DNA of 64,000 nt from Clostridium thermarum (lineage in GTDB: Bacteria > Bacillota > Clostridia > Clostridiales > Clostridiaceae), in assembly GCF_006351925.1 (NCBI RefSeq), contig NZ_CP040924.1, forward strand, positions 1,048,501-1,112,500, written 5' to 3'. Below are positions 52,643 to 62,404 of this stretch, piece by piece. The number at the start of each line of letters is the position of its first letter. Position 1 is the stretch's first letter. The translations under genes were made by a program, and so were the position numbers. Below the pieces are notes generated by a model. The model worked only from the letters and a program-made list of their open reading frames with translations. It searched no databases and was not told the origin of the DNA.

Positions 52643-54520
52643 ATGTTTGATTTTGAATACCAATTAAAAATGCTCCCGGATAAACCGGGAGTATATCTCA
52701 TGAAGAATTCCCTGGGTGAAGTTATATATGTAGGTAAGGCAAAGGTGCTGAAAAATAGAGTCAGACAATACTTCCAAAACTCATCCAACCATTCTGCGAA
52801 GGTTGTGGCTATGGTTAAAAACATAGCTGAGTTTGAGTACATCGTGACAGACTCTGAGAGTGAAGCCCTCATACTAGAATGTAATTTAATTAAAAAGTAT
52901 AGACCCAGGTATAACATCTTATTAAAGGATGACAAGCATTATCCCTTTATTAAGATAACTACCAATGAAGATTTCCCAAGGGTATTCACCACAAGAAATT
53001 ATGTAAAGGACGGAAATAAGTATTTCGGCCCTTATACCGATGTGTCTGTAGTTTATGAGACCTTAGAATTGATAAGAAAAATATTTCCCCTAAGAAACTG
53101 CAAGAGAAATATAGTTGAAAACGGAGAAGTCACAAGACCCTGCTTAAACTATCATATAGGCATGTGCAAGGCTCCCTGTGCAGGGCTGATATCAAAAGAG
53201 GAATATAGAAAGATAGTCCTGGATGTAATAAATCTCTTATCCGCAAGGGATACGGAGGTATTGAAAAAACTTAAAAAGGATATGGAAGCCGCGGCGGAAA
53301 ATCTGGAGTTTGAGAAAGCGGCGGCCTTAAGAGATAAAATTAATGCTGTGGAGAAAATTCAAGAAAGACAGAAAATCATTACCGGTAGCTTTGAGGATGA
53401 AGATTATATCGATATCTACAGCGATGAAAAAGATACCTGTGCTCAAGTATTCTTTATGAGACAGGGAAAGGTTGTAGGGCGAGAACACTTTATTCTTGAA
53501 GACACTGCCGGTGAAGAACCAGGAGAAATTATCTCCCAGATTATTAAAGAATTTTATGGCGGCACCCCCTTTATTCCATCCCATATATACATACATGATA
53601 TTGTGGACCAAGACCTGCTGGAGGAGTGGCTATCAACTAAGAAGGGGAGTAAGGTATCTCTCAAGGTACCTAAGCGTGGAGAAAAGGTTCAATTCCTTGA
53701 GATGGTAAAAAAGAATGCCAAGATGACTCTGGAACAGTTCAAGCAGAAGCTGCTCATGGATAAAGAAATACAGGGGACGGTTCTCAAGGAATTAGCAGAA
53801 TTACTGGAGCTGGATGAGCTGCCTCACAGAATAGAGAGTTATGATATTTCAAATATTCAGGGCTTTGATTCCGTTGGAAGTATGATCGTCTTTGAGGAAG
53901 GCAAGGCCAAGAACAGCGATTATAGAAGATTTAAAATAAAATCTGTAATAGGTGCCAACGATTATGACAGCATGCGTGAAATATTAGAAAGAAGGTTCCG
54001 TCACGGCCTTGAAGAAGTCAAAAATATTCAGGAAAGAAAGCTGGAGTTCAGCAATGGGAAGTTCTCCGTGTTTCCAGACCTCATATTGATGGATGGAGGA
54101 CGGGGCCAGGTTAATGTGGCCCTTGAGGTATTGGAGGAGCTAGGCATCAACATACCCGTTGCCGGCATGGTAAAGGATGATAGTCACAAAACAAGAGGTT
54201 TAATATATAATAATATTGAGCTTCCCATTAAACCTAATTCAAAGGTTATGCAGTTGATTACAAGGATCCAGGATGAGGTGCATAGATTTGCTATTACCTA
54301 TCACAGAACCCTAAGGGATAAGAGGACCCTTCATTCAGTGCTGGATGAGATTCCTAATATAGGCGAGAAGAGAAGGATTGCACTGTTAAAGAAATTTGGG
54401 TCTGTAGAAAATATCAAAAATGCGACTATAGAAGAATTACTGGAGACACCTTCTATAGATAGAAGGGCAGCGGAAAGTATAAAATGCTATTTTACGTATC
54501 AAAGGCAAAAAAATGGTTAA
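52643..54520 (+). CDS. uvrC: Excinuclease ABC subunit C
   Basis: 625 residues. UvrC makes both incisions in nucleotide excision repair. The GIY-YIG nuclease domain is at the start (KPGVYLMKNSLGEVIYVGKA), the UVR UvrB-binding domain is near 200-235 (AAAENLEFEKAAALRDKI), and the RNase H-like C-terminal nuclease has DLILMDGGRGQVNVALEVL, ending in a helix-hairpin-helix pair. Near residue 380 the DNA reads GGGGACGGTTCTCAAG, one base off the REP unit, at a place where the length matches other UvrCs. ATG 52643 was chosen after AAGGAAGTGAG; a GTG nine bases earlier is possible. Confidence 0.97.
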   Translation: MFDFEYQLKMLPDKPGVYLMKNSLGEVIYVGKAKVLKNRVRQYFQNSSNHSAKVVAMVKNIAEFEYIVTDSESEALILECNLIKKYRPRYNILLKDDKHYPFIKITTNEDFPRVFTTRNYVKDGNKYFGPYTDVSVVYETLELIRKIFPLRNCKRNIVENGEVTRPCLNYHIGMCKAPCAGLISKEEYRKIVLDVINLLSARDTEVLKKLKKDMEAAAENLEFEKAAALRDKINAVEKIQERQKIITGSFEDEDYIDIYSDEKDTCAQVFFMRQGKVVGREHFILEDTAGEEPGEIISQIIKEFYGGTPFIPSHIYIHDIVDQDLLEEWLSTKKGSKVSLKVPKRGEKVQFLEMVKKNAKMTLEQFKQKLLMDKEIQGTVLKELAELLELDELPHRIESYDISNIQGFDSVGSMIVFEEGKAKNSDYRRFKIKSVIGANDYDSMREILERRFRHGLEEVKNIQERKLEFSNGKFSVFPDLILMDGGRGQVNVALEVLEELGINIPVAGMVKDDSHKTRGLIYNNIELPIKPNSKVMQLITRIQDEVHRFAITYHRTLRDKRTLHSVLDEIPNIGEKRRIALLKKFGSVENIKNATIEELLETPSIDRRAAESIKCYFTYQRQKNG

Positions 54521-54642
54521 TACTGATAAGTATAGAATAATTGAATAATATACTTGATGGATTAGTTTGCTATAATGTATACTGATGTTGGTGTCTTTAG
54601 ACTTAATATGTTTAGTTAACAATATGTGTTAGGGGAAGAAAT

Positions 54643-55566
54643 ATGAAGAATTATTTATACCTATTAGGTGAAATCAAGGAAATCGTTGGAGAAAGTAATG
54701 TTCTAGCAGATGAGCCGATGAAAAACCACACTTCCTTTAAGGTGGGGGGCCCGGCAGACATATTTGTTATACCAAAGGACTATCAGGAAGTACAGCAATT
54801 AGTTAAAGTTTGCAAGGATCAGAATGTACCCTATTTTATCATTGGCAATGGTTCAAACCTTTTAGTTAAAGACGGTGGGATAAGAGGGGTAGTTATTAAA
54901 CTTACGGCTTTAAACAAAATAGAGGTTCAAGGAAACAAAATTATTGCCCAAAGCGGTGCTCTTCTCAGTGATGTGTCCACATGTGCTTTGGACCATAGTC
55001 TCACAGGATTCGAATTTGCCTGCGGAATTCCCGGCTGTGTAGGAGGGGCTGTGGCTATGAATGCCGGTGCCTACATAAGCGAAATGAAAAATGTAATAGA
55101 AAATGCACTTGTCATTGATAATGATGCCAATATAAGAAGATTGGATTTGCAGGAACTGGAACTGAGTTATAGAAACAGCATTATACTAAAACAGGGCTTT
55201 ATTGTTTTGGAAGCAGTGTTTAACTTAAAACCAGGAAATTACAATGACATAAAAACTCTCATTGATGATTTGCAGAAAAGAAGAACAGACAAACAGCCAC
55301 TGGATTACCCATCTGCAGGAAGTACCTTTAAGCGCCCTGAGGGCTATTTCGCGGGAAAGCTTATCGAGGACTCCAACCTAAAAGGTGTGTCCATTGGAGG
55401 TGCGCAAGTTTCCAATAAACACAGTGGTTTCATTATAAATACCGGAAATGCCACAGCAAAAGATATCTTAAGCTTAATTGCCTACGTTCAAAAGACTGTA
55501 TTTGAAAAGTTTGGCGTTGAGCTTCATACAGAGGTAAGAATCATGGGCGAGGAACTTAATAATTAA
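54643..55566 (+). CDS. murB: UDP-N-acetylenolpyruvoylglucosamine reductase
   Basis: 307 residues, the FAD enzyme that makes UDP-MurNAc in the cytosol for peptidoglycan. FAD-binding features are [40 protein letters not shown] and [27 protein letters not shown] (type IIa MurB), and the catalytic Ser/Glu region is [20 protein letters not shown] and the closing LHTEVRIMG. Start ATG after AGGGGAAG. In many Firmicutes murB precedes rapZ-yvcK-whiA, as here, with the permease inserted between. Confidence 0.97.
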   Translation: MKNYLYLLGEIKEIVGESNVLADEPMKNHTSFKVGGPADIFVIPKDYQEVQQLVKVCKDQNVPYFIIGNGSNLLVKDGGIRGVVIKLTALNKIEVQGNKIIAQSGALLSDVSTCALDHSLTGFEFACGIPGCVGGAVAMNAGAYISEMKNVIENALVIDNDANIRRLDLQELELSYRNSIILKQGFIVLEAVFNLKPGNYNDIKTLIDDLQKRRTDKQPLDYPSAGSTFKRPEGYFAGKLIEDSNLKGVSIGGAQVSNKHSGFIINTGNATAKDILSLIAYVQKTVFEKFGVELHTEVRIMGEELNN

Positions 55567-55570
55567 GACC

Positions 55571-55601
55571 AAGAGCTTGGGACTTCTCAGGCTCTTTTTT
55601 A
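55571..55601 (+). terminator. Intrinsic terminator of murB
   Basis: AAGAGC with following TTGGGA pairs with TCTCAGGCTCTT (G-U pairs included), and a T-run ends it. Confidence 0.8.
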
Positions 55602-55717
55602 CAAGATTTATTGGTAAAACCTTTTTATTACAGAAGATACATATTCTTTGCATTGATATATTATGAACAAGGTGTTAATATAAATGAAGCGAAAAAAAGT
55701 AAAAGCTAAATAATTCC

Positions 55718-55784
55718 ATCCATATAAGTCTGATAATAGGGTTCAGACGTTTCTACGAAGCACCGATAATGCTTCCCTATGGGT
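55718..55784 (+). promoter_or_regulatory. Purine riboswitch aptamer, guanine type
   Basis: The fold is complete. P1 is ATCCATA (55718-55724) with TATGGGT (55778-55784). P2 is GTCTGA (55728-55733) with TCAGAC (55743-55748). The invariant core GTTTCTAC is at 55749-55756. P3 is GAAGCA (55757-55762) with TGCTTC (55770-55775), with loop CCGATAA. The base equal to xpt C74 is C (55777), which predicts guanine or hypoxanthine rather than adenine as ligand. It precedes a purine permease gene and a terminator. Confidence 0.9.
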
Positions 55785-55798
55785 AATCTTCCGGATGC

Positions 55799-55842
55799 AA
55801 TTCCACCATGAGATTTATCCATATTTTCTGGTGGAATTTTTG
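55799..55842 (+). terminator. Riboswitch-controlled terminator
   Basis: AATTCCACCA (55799-55808) pairs with TGGTGGAATT (55829-55838) and is followed by TTTTGATTTT. It is the expression platform: purine binding should favour it and shut off the permease. Confidence 0.82.
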
Positions 55843-56003
55843 ATTTTAATAATTTTTTTATTATTTCCTTTGAATCATATTCTTTTATTATTTTTTAGTA
55901 TCTAGGTCCAAACAGTTCTCAAAGAACCAATAAGAAGAAAGCACTAAAAAGTACTAAAGAAGTTTCAAAGCGTATCAAAAGAGCATTTAGGAGGGACAGT
56001 TTA

Positions 56004-57428
56004 ATGAAACAACAAAGTACAAAAGATGGAAAAGGTGGCTTATTAGAAAGAACCTTTAAGCTATCAGAAAATGGTACAACCATAAGGACAGAAGTTATTG
56101 CGGGATTTACTACATTTATAACAATGGCTTATGCATTATTGGTTATACCGAATGTTTTGAAGATTTCCGGCATGAACGCAGCTGGAATTATGGGGGACGG
56201 TTCACAAGATTTGAGCATTATCAATGACCCCTATGTGGCTTCAGCTTTTACAGCCATATGTATTGTATCAGCAATAAGTACCCTGATAATGGGGCTTTAT
56301 GCTAATCTTCCTTTTGCCGTTGCACCGGGAATTGGACTAACGGCCTTTTTCACATATGGAGTTTGTATGACTCTTGGATTTACATGGCAGCAGGCTTTGG
56401 CAGCTGTTTTTATATCAGGATTATTATTTATCTTAATAACTGTTACGTCTTTAAGAGAAAAAATAGTAGATTGCCTGCCCAAAAACATTAAGATTGCCAT
56501 TACAGCAGGAATAGGCTTGTTCATAGCCTTGATTGGCTTAAAAAGTGGTGGCTTAATTATATCTAATCCGGATACATTGGTATCCTTTGGCGATTTTACT
56601 CAACCTAAACCCATATTAACGATAATAGGTATAGCTTTAATGGGAATTATGATGGCTAGAAAGGTGAAAGGAGCCATGCTTCTTTCAATAATCATTACTA
56701 CAATAATTGGAATTCCACTAGGAGTTACGGATATTAGTAATATACAATTTATTGGTATGCCTAAATCCTTTGCGCCAACTTTTATGGCCATGGATTTTAA
56801 AGGTTTATTGAGCCACAATGGTTCTGGTATAATAGGAGCCTTAACCAGTGTAATAATGGTTGTACTTACTTTCAGCTTAGTTGACCTATTTGATACCATA
56901 GGGACTTTAGTTGGAACAGCACAAAAGGCTGACATGGTATTACCTGACGGGAAAATAAAAAATATGAGAAAGGCACTACTTACAGATGCTATAGCAACAA
57001 CAATAAGTTCAATGTTTGGCTTAACAACTACTTCAACATATGTTGAGTCTACAGCCGGAATTGCAGAAGGCGGTAGGACAGGTTTATCGTCTACTGTTGT
57101 ATCTATATTATTCATATTAGCCTTATTCTTCGGTGGAATTGTTGGGATTGTTCCTTCAGAGGCAACTGCTCCGGCCCTTGTTATTGTGGGGATACTTATG
57201 ATGGAATCTATAAAAGATGTGGATTTCAGTGACTTTACAGAAGCCCTGCCTGCTTTCTTCACTATAGCAATCATGCCATTCAGCTACAGCATAGCCAATG
57301 GTATTGCTGCAGGAATAATTTTTTATCCAATAATGAAATTGGCTACAGGTCGACATAAGGAAGTACATACTATAATGTACGTTCTTGCAGGATTGTTTAT
57401 CTTAAGATTTATACTATTACCTCAATAA
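56004..57428 (+). CDS. Guanine/hypoxanthine permease (AzgA/PbuG-like NCS2 family)
   Basis: 474 residues with 12-13 membrane helices. Family marks are EVIAGFTTFITMAYALLVIP near the start, PFAVAPGIGLTAFFTYGVC, SLVDLFDTIGTLVGTAQKA and TTTSTYVESTAGIAEGGRTG, all typical of the AzgA subgroup. It imports purine bases by proton symport. The riboswitch upstream confirms the substrate class. Near residue 63-70 the DNA is an exact REP 16-mer, read as MGDGSQDLS. Start ATG after AGGAGGG. Confidence 0.95.
   Translation: MKQQSTKDGKGGLLERTFKLSENGTTIRTEVIAGFTTFITMAYALLVIPNVLKISGMNAAGIMGDGSQDLSIINDPYVASAFTAICIVSAISTLIMGLYANLPFAVAPGIGLTAFFTYGVCMTLGFTWQQALAAVFISGLLFILITVTSLREKIVDCLPKNIKIAITAGIGLFIALIGLKSGGLIISNPDTLVSFGDFTQPKPILTIIGIALMGIMMARKVKGAMLLSIIITTIIGIPLGVTDISNIQFIGMPKSFAPTFMAMDFKGLLSHNGSGIIGALTSVIMVVLTFSLVDLFDTIGTLVGTAQKADMVLPDGKIKNMRKALLTDAIATTISSMFGLTTTSTYVESTAGIAEGGRTGLSSTVVSILFILALFFGGIVGIVPSEATAPALVIVGILMMESIKDVDFSDFTEALPAFFTIAIMPFSYSIANGIAAGIIFYPIMKLATGRHKEVHTIMYVLAGLFILRFILLPQ
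56193..56208 (+). repeat. REP unit GGGGACGGTTCACAAG inside the purine permease
   Basis: An exact 16-base copy in the loop between the first and second transport helices, in frame (GDGSQ). The bases after it (ATTTGAGCATTAT) also resemble those after the coding copy at 21604 (TTTTAAGCATTAT). Confidence 0.88.
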
Positions 57429-57447
57429 TTATATATTTGATTAGTAC

Positions 57448-57486
57448 AGCAGCATGATATTTATTATAATATTATGCTGCTTTTAT
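57448..57486 (+). terminator. Terminator of the purine permease gene
   Basis: AGCAGCATGATAT pairs with ATATTATGCTGCT with one offset, followed by TTTATTTATT. Confidence 0.75.
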
Positions 57487-57561
57487 TTATTATTTTGGCA
57501 TAACAGCTTAAACATAATATAAAACAAAGCTGCACTAATTAATAAGCCATTAGGTATAAAC

Positions 57562-57577
57562 CTTGTGAACCGTCCCC
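57562..57577 (-). repeat. REP unit, intergenic, minus orientation
   Basis: CTTGTGAACCGTCCCC on the plus strand is the exact reverse complement of the REP unit. It lies in the gap before rapZ and has no partner arm. Confidence 0.9.
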
Positions 57578-57755
57578 ACCTCTTCTACCTGCTCTAATTC
57601 TTTGGCAAATGCTATTTATTTCTTTAGTCGTTGTGTTATAATAAAAAATATATCTGTATTAAAATTATGGTACAGCTAATAGAAATATGTAGTTAAAATA
57701 CTTTGATTTTATAGACAACTTATGATTCTTTATAGCCATTACTACATATTATAGA

Positions 57756-57784
57756 TTGAATACATTATAGCTTGAAAATATTAT
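57756..57784 (+). promoter_or_regulatory. Candidate promoter of rapZ-yvcK-whiA
   Basis: TTGAAT (57756-57761), a 17-base spacer and TATTAT (57779-57784), 55 bases upstream of the start codon. Confidence 0.5.
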
Positions 57785-57839
57785 AGACATTAATAGTAAG
57801 AGAGTACTTATGTAAGTATTTGCGTAAAGGAGGATTTAT

Positions 57840-58724
57840 ATGAGATTTGTAATTGTTACTGGATTATCAGGAGCAGGAAAAACACAGGCTATGCGGAGCC
57901 TTGAGGATATTGGATATTTTTGTGTAGATAATTTACCTCCTACATTAATACCAAAATTTGCAGAAGCATGTTTCCAGACCGGTGGGAAAATAGATAAGAT
58001 AGCATTAGTGATGGACATTAGAGGTGGAATGTTTTTCGATGCCCTTTTCGAAAGTTTGAAGCACCTGGAGTCTCAGGAATACGAATATGAAATTCTTTAT
58101 TTGGATGCCTCCAATGAAGTACTTATAAAGAGATATAAAGAATCCAGAAGGAAGCACCCTCTAGCGCCTGAAGGCAGAGTTCTTCAGGGGATTGAACTGG
58201 AGAGAAGCAAGCTAAATGAACTCAGAAACAGAGCTACCAACATCATCGATACAACTAAGCTGTCCATTTGGGATTTAAGGCAGAAGATTACTGAAATTTA
58301 TGGAGAAGAGGGCCAGGTTGAAGTAGAACTGATGATAACAGTGCTTTCCTTTGGCTTTAAGTACGGCATACCGGTAGATTCGGATTTAGTATTTGACGTG
58401 AGATTTATACCTAATCCTTTCTATATACATGAACTAAAACAGTATTCAGGGAATGATGAGCCGGTAAAGGAATATGTTCTGAAGCATGAAGTTACCACTA
58501 AGTTTATTGACAAGCTTGACGACATGTTTACTTTTTTAATTCCTAACTATATAAAAGAGGGCAAAAGACAGCTTATTATATCCATCGGCTGTACCGGTGG
58601 AAGACACCGCTCAGTGGCCATCTCCAACGCTATATATGAAAGATTGAAAGCTAAAGGCCACAAGGTAACCATTGAGCACAGGGATATTCATGAGGATATT
58701 AATAGAGGTGGTATGAAGCTATGA
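57840..58724 (+). CDS. rapZ: RapZ/YvcJ nucleotide-binding protein
   Basis: 294 residues. Walker A is GLSGAGKT (8-15) at the N-terminus, and the C-terminal domain carries [20 protein letters not shown], the phosphate-sensing/RNA-adaptor signature. In E. coli RapZ directs decay of GlmZ RNA; in Bacillus YvcJ binds nucleotides and influences competence. It overlaps yvcK by four bases (ATGA), and the block rapZ-yvcK-whiA is conserved across Firmicutes. SD AAGGAGGA. Confidence 0.96.
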   Translation: MRFVIVTGLSGAGKTQAMRSLEDIGYFCVDNLPPTLIPKFAEACFQTGGKIDKIALVMDIRGGMFFDALFESLKHLESQEYEYEILYLDASNEVLIKRYKESRRKHPLAPEGRVLQGIELERSKLNELRNRATNIIDTTKLSIWDLRQKITEIYGEEGQVEVELMITVLSFGFKYGIPVDSDLVFDVRFIPNPFYIHELKQYSGNDEPVKEYVLKHEVTTKFIDKLDDMFTFLIPNYIKEGKRQLIISIGCTGGRHRSVAISNAIYERLKAKGHKVTIEHRDIHEDINRGGMKL

Positions 58725-60058
58725 AGTTTTCAGACTGGCTAAAGCCGGGGATAAAGGTTAAGCGCTGGATACTCTTTGGTATCATGGGTGTGTTCCTAAT
58801 ATTTTTTGGTCTGGTGGAAATAGTTGAAAGGCAGTTTTACAATATTTATTACAAGGCCTTCTGGCTTTTCTTAAATATTATTGGCATTTTTGTAATCTAT
58901 GTGTCCATTACCCAAGGAATGAGGTCCATAATAGCCCTCATTAATAAAGGCTATATAAATGTAAGATTGGATTCTAAAAAACTTGAAAGTCTTATCTACG
59001 AGAAAAGGTTGTTGGTAAAGGGACCTAAAATAGTTGTAATTGGTGGTGGAACAGGTCTATCGACTATGCTTAGAGGACTTAAATATTACACTTCAAACAT
59101 AACTGCTATCGTTACTGTTGCTGACGATGGTGGTGGTTCTGGAGATTTAAGAGAGGATTTGGGCATACTACCTCCTGGTGATATCCGAAACTGCATATTG
59201 GCTCTTGCAGATACTGAACCCTTGATGGAGGAGCTTCTGCAATACAGATTCAAAGATGGAAGACTTAAGAATCAAAGCTTTGGTAATTTGTTTCTTGCAG
59301 CCATGGATGGAATTTCTTCAAATTTCGAAGAAGCGGTGCAGAAGATGAGCTCAGTTTTGGCGGTGACCGGCAAGGTTCTGCCAGTTACTTTGGAGAATAT
59401 GGTTTTAAAGGCCAAGTTTAAAAATGGAAATATAGTACAAGGAGAATCCTTAATACCTGAAGTAGCTTTAGCTCAGGGGACTTCTATCGATCGCATTTTT
59501 ATTGATCCAGAGGATGCAAAGCCTTTGGATGAAGCTATAAAAGCTATCAGAGAGGCAGATGCAATTATCTTGGGACCGGGAAGCTTATATACCAGTGTAA
59601 TACCTAATCTGCTTGTTAAGGACATAGCAGATGAGGTTAGCAAAGCGGATGGCTTAAAGATATATATTTGTAATATAATGACTCAGCCCGGTGAAACTGA
59701 TGGGTATGATGTTGCAGAACATATTAATGCAATTTATAAGCATTCGAAAGAAGATATACTAGACTATATTATAGTAAATTCAGGGCAAATTGATGCTGAG
59801 TTAGAGGAAAAGTACAAATCAGAAGGTTCTCAGTTGGTGGTAACTGATAATAATAAGCTGAAAAAGCTTGGAGTTGGAATCATTGAGGGGGACCTAATCA
59901 AGGTCAGAAATGGATATATAAGACATGATTCTGAAAAACTGGCAGCGATTCTCATTGAGACAATTATGGAGAAAAAATTATTCTTCGATAGAAAGAAGAT
60001 CATTGAATATTTCTATCTATCAGAAAGATTAAAAGACAATAAAAAGATTAGGGAGTAG
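58721..60058 (+). CDS. yvcK: YvcK/GlmR-type factor with two N-terminal membrane helices
   Basis: 445 residues, longer than Bacillus YvcK (about 317) because of an N-terminal extension of about 100 residues with two membrane helices (about 14-35 and 43-65). The core begins at [17 protein letters not shown] (about 107-123), then [20 protein letters not shown] near 135-155 and [15 protein letters not shown] near 285. YvcK (GlmR) binds UDP-GlcNAc and directs carbon into cell wall precursors. The membrane-anchored form is known in clostridia. Confidence 0.94.
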   Translation: MKFSDWLKPGIKVKRWILFGIMGVFLIFFGLVEIVERQFYNIYYKAFWLFLNIIGIFVIYVSITQGMRSIIALINKGYINVRLDSKKLESLIYEKRLLVKGPKIVVIGGGTGLSTMLRGLKYYTSNITAIVTVADDGGGSGDLREDLGILPPGDIRNCILALADTEPLMEELLQYRFKDGRLKNQSFGNLFLAAMDGISSNFEEAVQKMSSVLAVTGKVLPVTLENMVLKAKFKNGNIVQGESLIPEVALAQGTSIDRIFIDPEDAKPLDEAIKAIREADAIILGPGSLYTSVIPNLLVKDIADEVSKADGLKIYICNIMTQPGETDGYDVAEHINAIYKHSKEDILDYIIVNSGQIDAELEEKYKSEGSQLVVTDNNKLKKLGVGIIEGDLIKVRNGYIRHDSEKLAAILIETIMEKKLFFDRKKIIEYFYLSERLKDNKKIRE

Positions 60059-60063
60059 GTACT

Positions 60064-61017
60064 ATGTCATTTTCATCAAAAGTTAAAGAAGAAGTTTGCA
60101 GACTTACGGATTTAAGTAAAAAAGAGGCAATTGCTGTGTTATCAGGAATAATGAAAGTCAGTGGTACGATTTCCTTTACAGCTAACAGGCAAATAAATTT
60201 TAGGATAACCACGGAAAATGCAGGAATTGCCAGATTGGTCTTTAAGATGCTTAAGAATTACTTTAATATAAATACTAGGTTAATGGTAAAAAAGAGTAAT
60301 TCTCTAAAGAAGAACAATATTTATATGGTAGTTATCGGAGAAGAAATGGGTGTCAGATCAATTTTGAAAGAAGTAGGTATCCTTGCCGATGATGATAGTT
60401 TGATTACTTTCGATTACGGCATAAGAGAAAGTATTGTTGATTCTGATGAAACAAGACGAGCTTATATAAGAGGGGCCTTTTTAGGCGGCGGCAGTATAAG
60501 TAACCCTGAGAAGACTTATCATCTTGAGTTTGTTACCCATGATTTAGAATATGCTGAAGCCCTAAGTAAGTTAATCAATGTTTACGGACTTTCATCTAAG
60601 GTAATTCAAAGAAAGAGCAGCTATATTGTGTATCTCAAGGAAGGTGAACAGATAGTTGACCTACTTAACATTATAGGAGCTCACAAGTCCCTTTTGGAAC
60701 TTGAAAATATTAGAATAATGAAGGAAATGAGAAATAACGTAAACAGGCTTGTTAATTGTGAAACGGCTAACTTAAGCAAAACAGTTAATGCGGCAGTAAG
60801 GCAGGTAGAAAGCATTAAACTTATCCAAAAGGAGATTGGACTCAACAGATTACCCAAGAACTTAAGGGAAATTGCGGAGCTGAGGTTAAACTACCCTGAC
60901 GAATCTTTGAAGGAATTAGGCGAAATGCTGGATCCTCCTGTAGGAAAGTCAGGAGTAAATCACAGACTGAGAAGAATTGAAAAAATTGCTGATGAATTGA
61001 GAAGGGAAGAAAGGTAG
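60064..61017 (+). CDS. whiA: WhiA-like DNA-binding protein
   Basis: 317 residues. N-terminal LAGLIDADG-like fold (MSFSSKVKEEVCRL; RRAYIRGAFLGGGSISNPEK), which lacks endonuclease catalytic residues in WhiA, and a C-terminal helix-turn-helix (about 235-310; LRLNYPDESLKELGEMLDPP, then GKSGVNHRLRRIEKIAD). WhiA controls sporulation in Streptomyces and affects chromosome segregation and division in Bacillus. It is five bases from yvcK. Confidence 0.96.
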   Translation: MSFSSKVKEEVCRLTDLSKKEAIAVLSGIMKVSGTISFTANRQINFRITTENAGIARLVFKMLKNYFNINTRLMVKKSNSLKKNNIYMVVIGEEMGVRSILKEVGILADDDSLITFDYGIRESIVDSDETRRAYIRGAFLGGGSISNPEKTYHLEFVTHDLEYAEALSKLINVYGLSSKVIQRKSSYIVYLKEGEQIVDLLNIIGAHKSLLELENIRIMKEMRNNVNRLVNCETANLSKTVNAAVRQVESIKLIQKEIGLNRLPKNLREIAELRLNYPDESLKELGEMLDPPVGKSGVNHRLRRIEKIADELRREER

Positions 61018-61027
61018 GTGCGAAAGT

Positions 61028-62332
61028 ATGTCTAAGCACGAGGAGATAATCAAGCATATTTTGTCCCTTGAGGTTGGTCATAAAATTTCTGTAAGAGGCG
61101 TTGCCTCAGCCCTAGGGGTAAGTGAAGGAACAGCCTACAGAGCCATAAAAGATTGTGAAACCCTTGGAATAGTATCCACCATACCAAGGGTTGGTACCGT
61201 TAGAATAGAAAAGGTTGAAAAGAAGAGCATTGAAGCATTAACTTTCGCAGAAGTGGTTAACATAGTTGAAGGTACTATTTTAGGAGGAAAGGAAGGCATC
61301 CATAAGACTCTTAATAAGTTTGTCATTGGTGCTATGACCATTGATGCAATGCAGAGATATATTTCGCCAGGATGTTTACTGATAGTGGGAAACAGAGAAG
61401 AAGCGCAGGAATTAGCCCTTAACAATGAATCAGCAGTTTTAATCAGTGGTGGATTTACCTGTAATGATAGAATTAAAAAGCTTGCAAATGAAAAATGTCT
61501 TCCAATAATATCTTCCAGTTATGATACCTTTACAATAGCTACTATGATAAATAGGGCAATATCTGAAAGCCTGATCAAAAAGGACATAATTTTGGTAGAG
61601 GATATCATGATACCAAATCCAATCAGTCTTAAAGCCAGCACCACTATAAGGCAGTGGAAGGAGCTCATGAATGAAACAAAACATGAGAGATATCCTGTTG
61701 TTGGTGATGACAACAAGGTTGTGGGAGTAGTAACCTTAAAGGACCTACCGATCGACTGCTCACCGGATGATCCTGTGGGAAAAATAATGAGCAAAACTCC
61801 TATTACTGTGACTCCGAAGACAACTGTGGCATATGCTGCCCACGTTATGGCTTGGGAAGGCATAGAAATTTCACCGGTTGTGGACGGCAAGAAGCTGGTG
61901 GGCATAATCACCCGAAGAGATGTTATCAAGGCGCTGCAATACGTTTCGAGACAGCCTCAGGTAAGTGACACTTTAGAAGACCTAATATTAAAGAGTTTCA
62001 GCTATGAGATGGAAAATGGAGTAGCACATTTCTGCGGTAATATAATTCCTCAGATGCTAGATACTATCGGAACAGCTTCCTGGAGTGCGCTGAACATGCT
62101 GCTTTCCACGGTAGGCTTATCAACGCTTAGACAGAAAAACAACATCAATGTATCAGTGGACAGCATGATGACCTACTTCATGAAACCAGTACAGGTAGAC
62201 AGCTTTATACATATATATACAAACGTAATCGATATCGGCAGAAACTTTTGCAAGGTTGAAGTGGATATGTACGATTCTGAGAAGGAGCACATAGCAAAAG
62301 CCATGCTCTCCGCCAGAGTAATAAAAAGATAA
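61028..62332 (+). CDS. YtoI-like HTH-DRTGG-CBS-hotdog regulator
   Basis: 434 residues with four domains: an N-terminal winged HTH (about 1-62; RGVASALGVSEGTAYRAIKD), a DRTGG domain (about 68-180), two CBS domains (about 190-305; ERYPVVGDDNKVVGVVTLKD and GIEISPVVDGKKLVGIITRR), and a C-terminal hotdog thioesterase-like fold (about 318-434). This matches Bacillus YtoI. CBS pairs bind adenine nucleotides, so it probably senses energy or a dinucleotide and controls transcription, but targets are unknown. The hotdog domain hints at acyl-CoA sensing. It follows whiA by ten bases. Confidence 0.88.
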   Translation: MSKHEEIIKHILSLEVGHKISVRGVASALGVSEGTAYRAIKDCETLGIVSTIPRVGTVRIEKVEKKSIEALTFAEVVNIVEGTILGGKEGIHKTLNKFVIGAMTIDAMQRYISPGCLLIVGNREEAQELALNNESAVLISGGFTCNDRIKKLANEKCLPIISSSYDTFTIATMINRAISESLIKKDIILVEDIMIPNPISLKASTTIRQWKELMNETKHERYPVVGDDNKVVGVVTLKDLPIDCSPDDPVGKIMSKTPITVTPKTTVAYAAHVMAWEGIEISPVVDGKKLVGIITRRDVIKALQYVSRQPQVSDTLEDLILKSFSYEMENGVAHFCGNIIPQMLDTIGTASWSALNMLLSTVGLSTLRQKNNINVSVDSMMTYFMKPVQVDSFIHIYTNVIDIGRNFCKVEVDMYDSEKEHIAKAMLSARVIKR

Positions 62333-62342
62333 AAAGATAGTG

Positions 62343-62358
62343 GGGGACGGTTCACAAG
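62343..62358 (+). repeat. REP unit, intergenic, after the YtoI-like gene
   Basis: Exact GGGGACGGTTCACAAG, 10 bases after the stop of the YtoI-like gene. It is a solo copy. Confidence 0.9.
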
Positions 62359-62404
62359 GTTTGATTAACTTAGGACTAAGTCTTATTCAGAGGAGGATAT
62401 TTAA

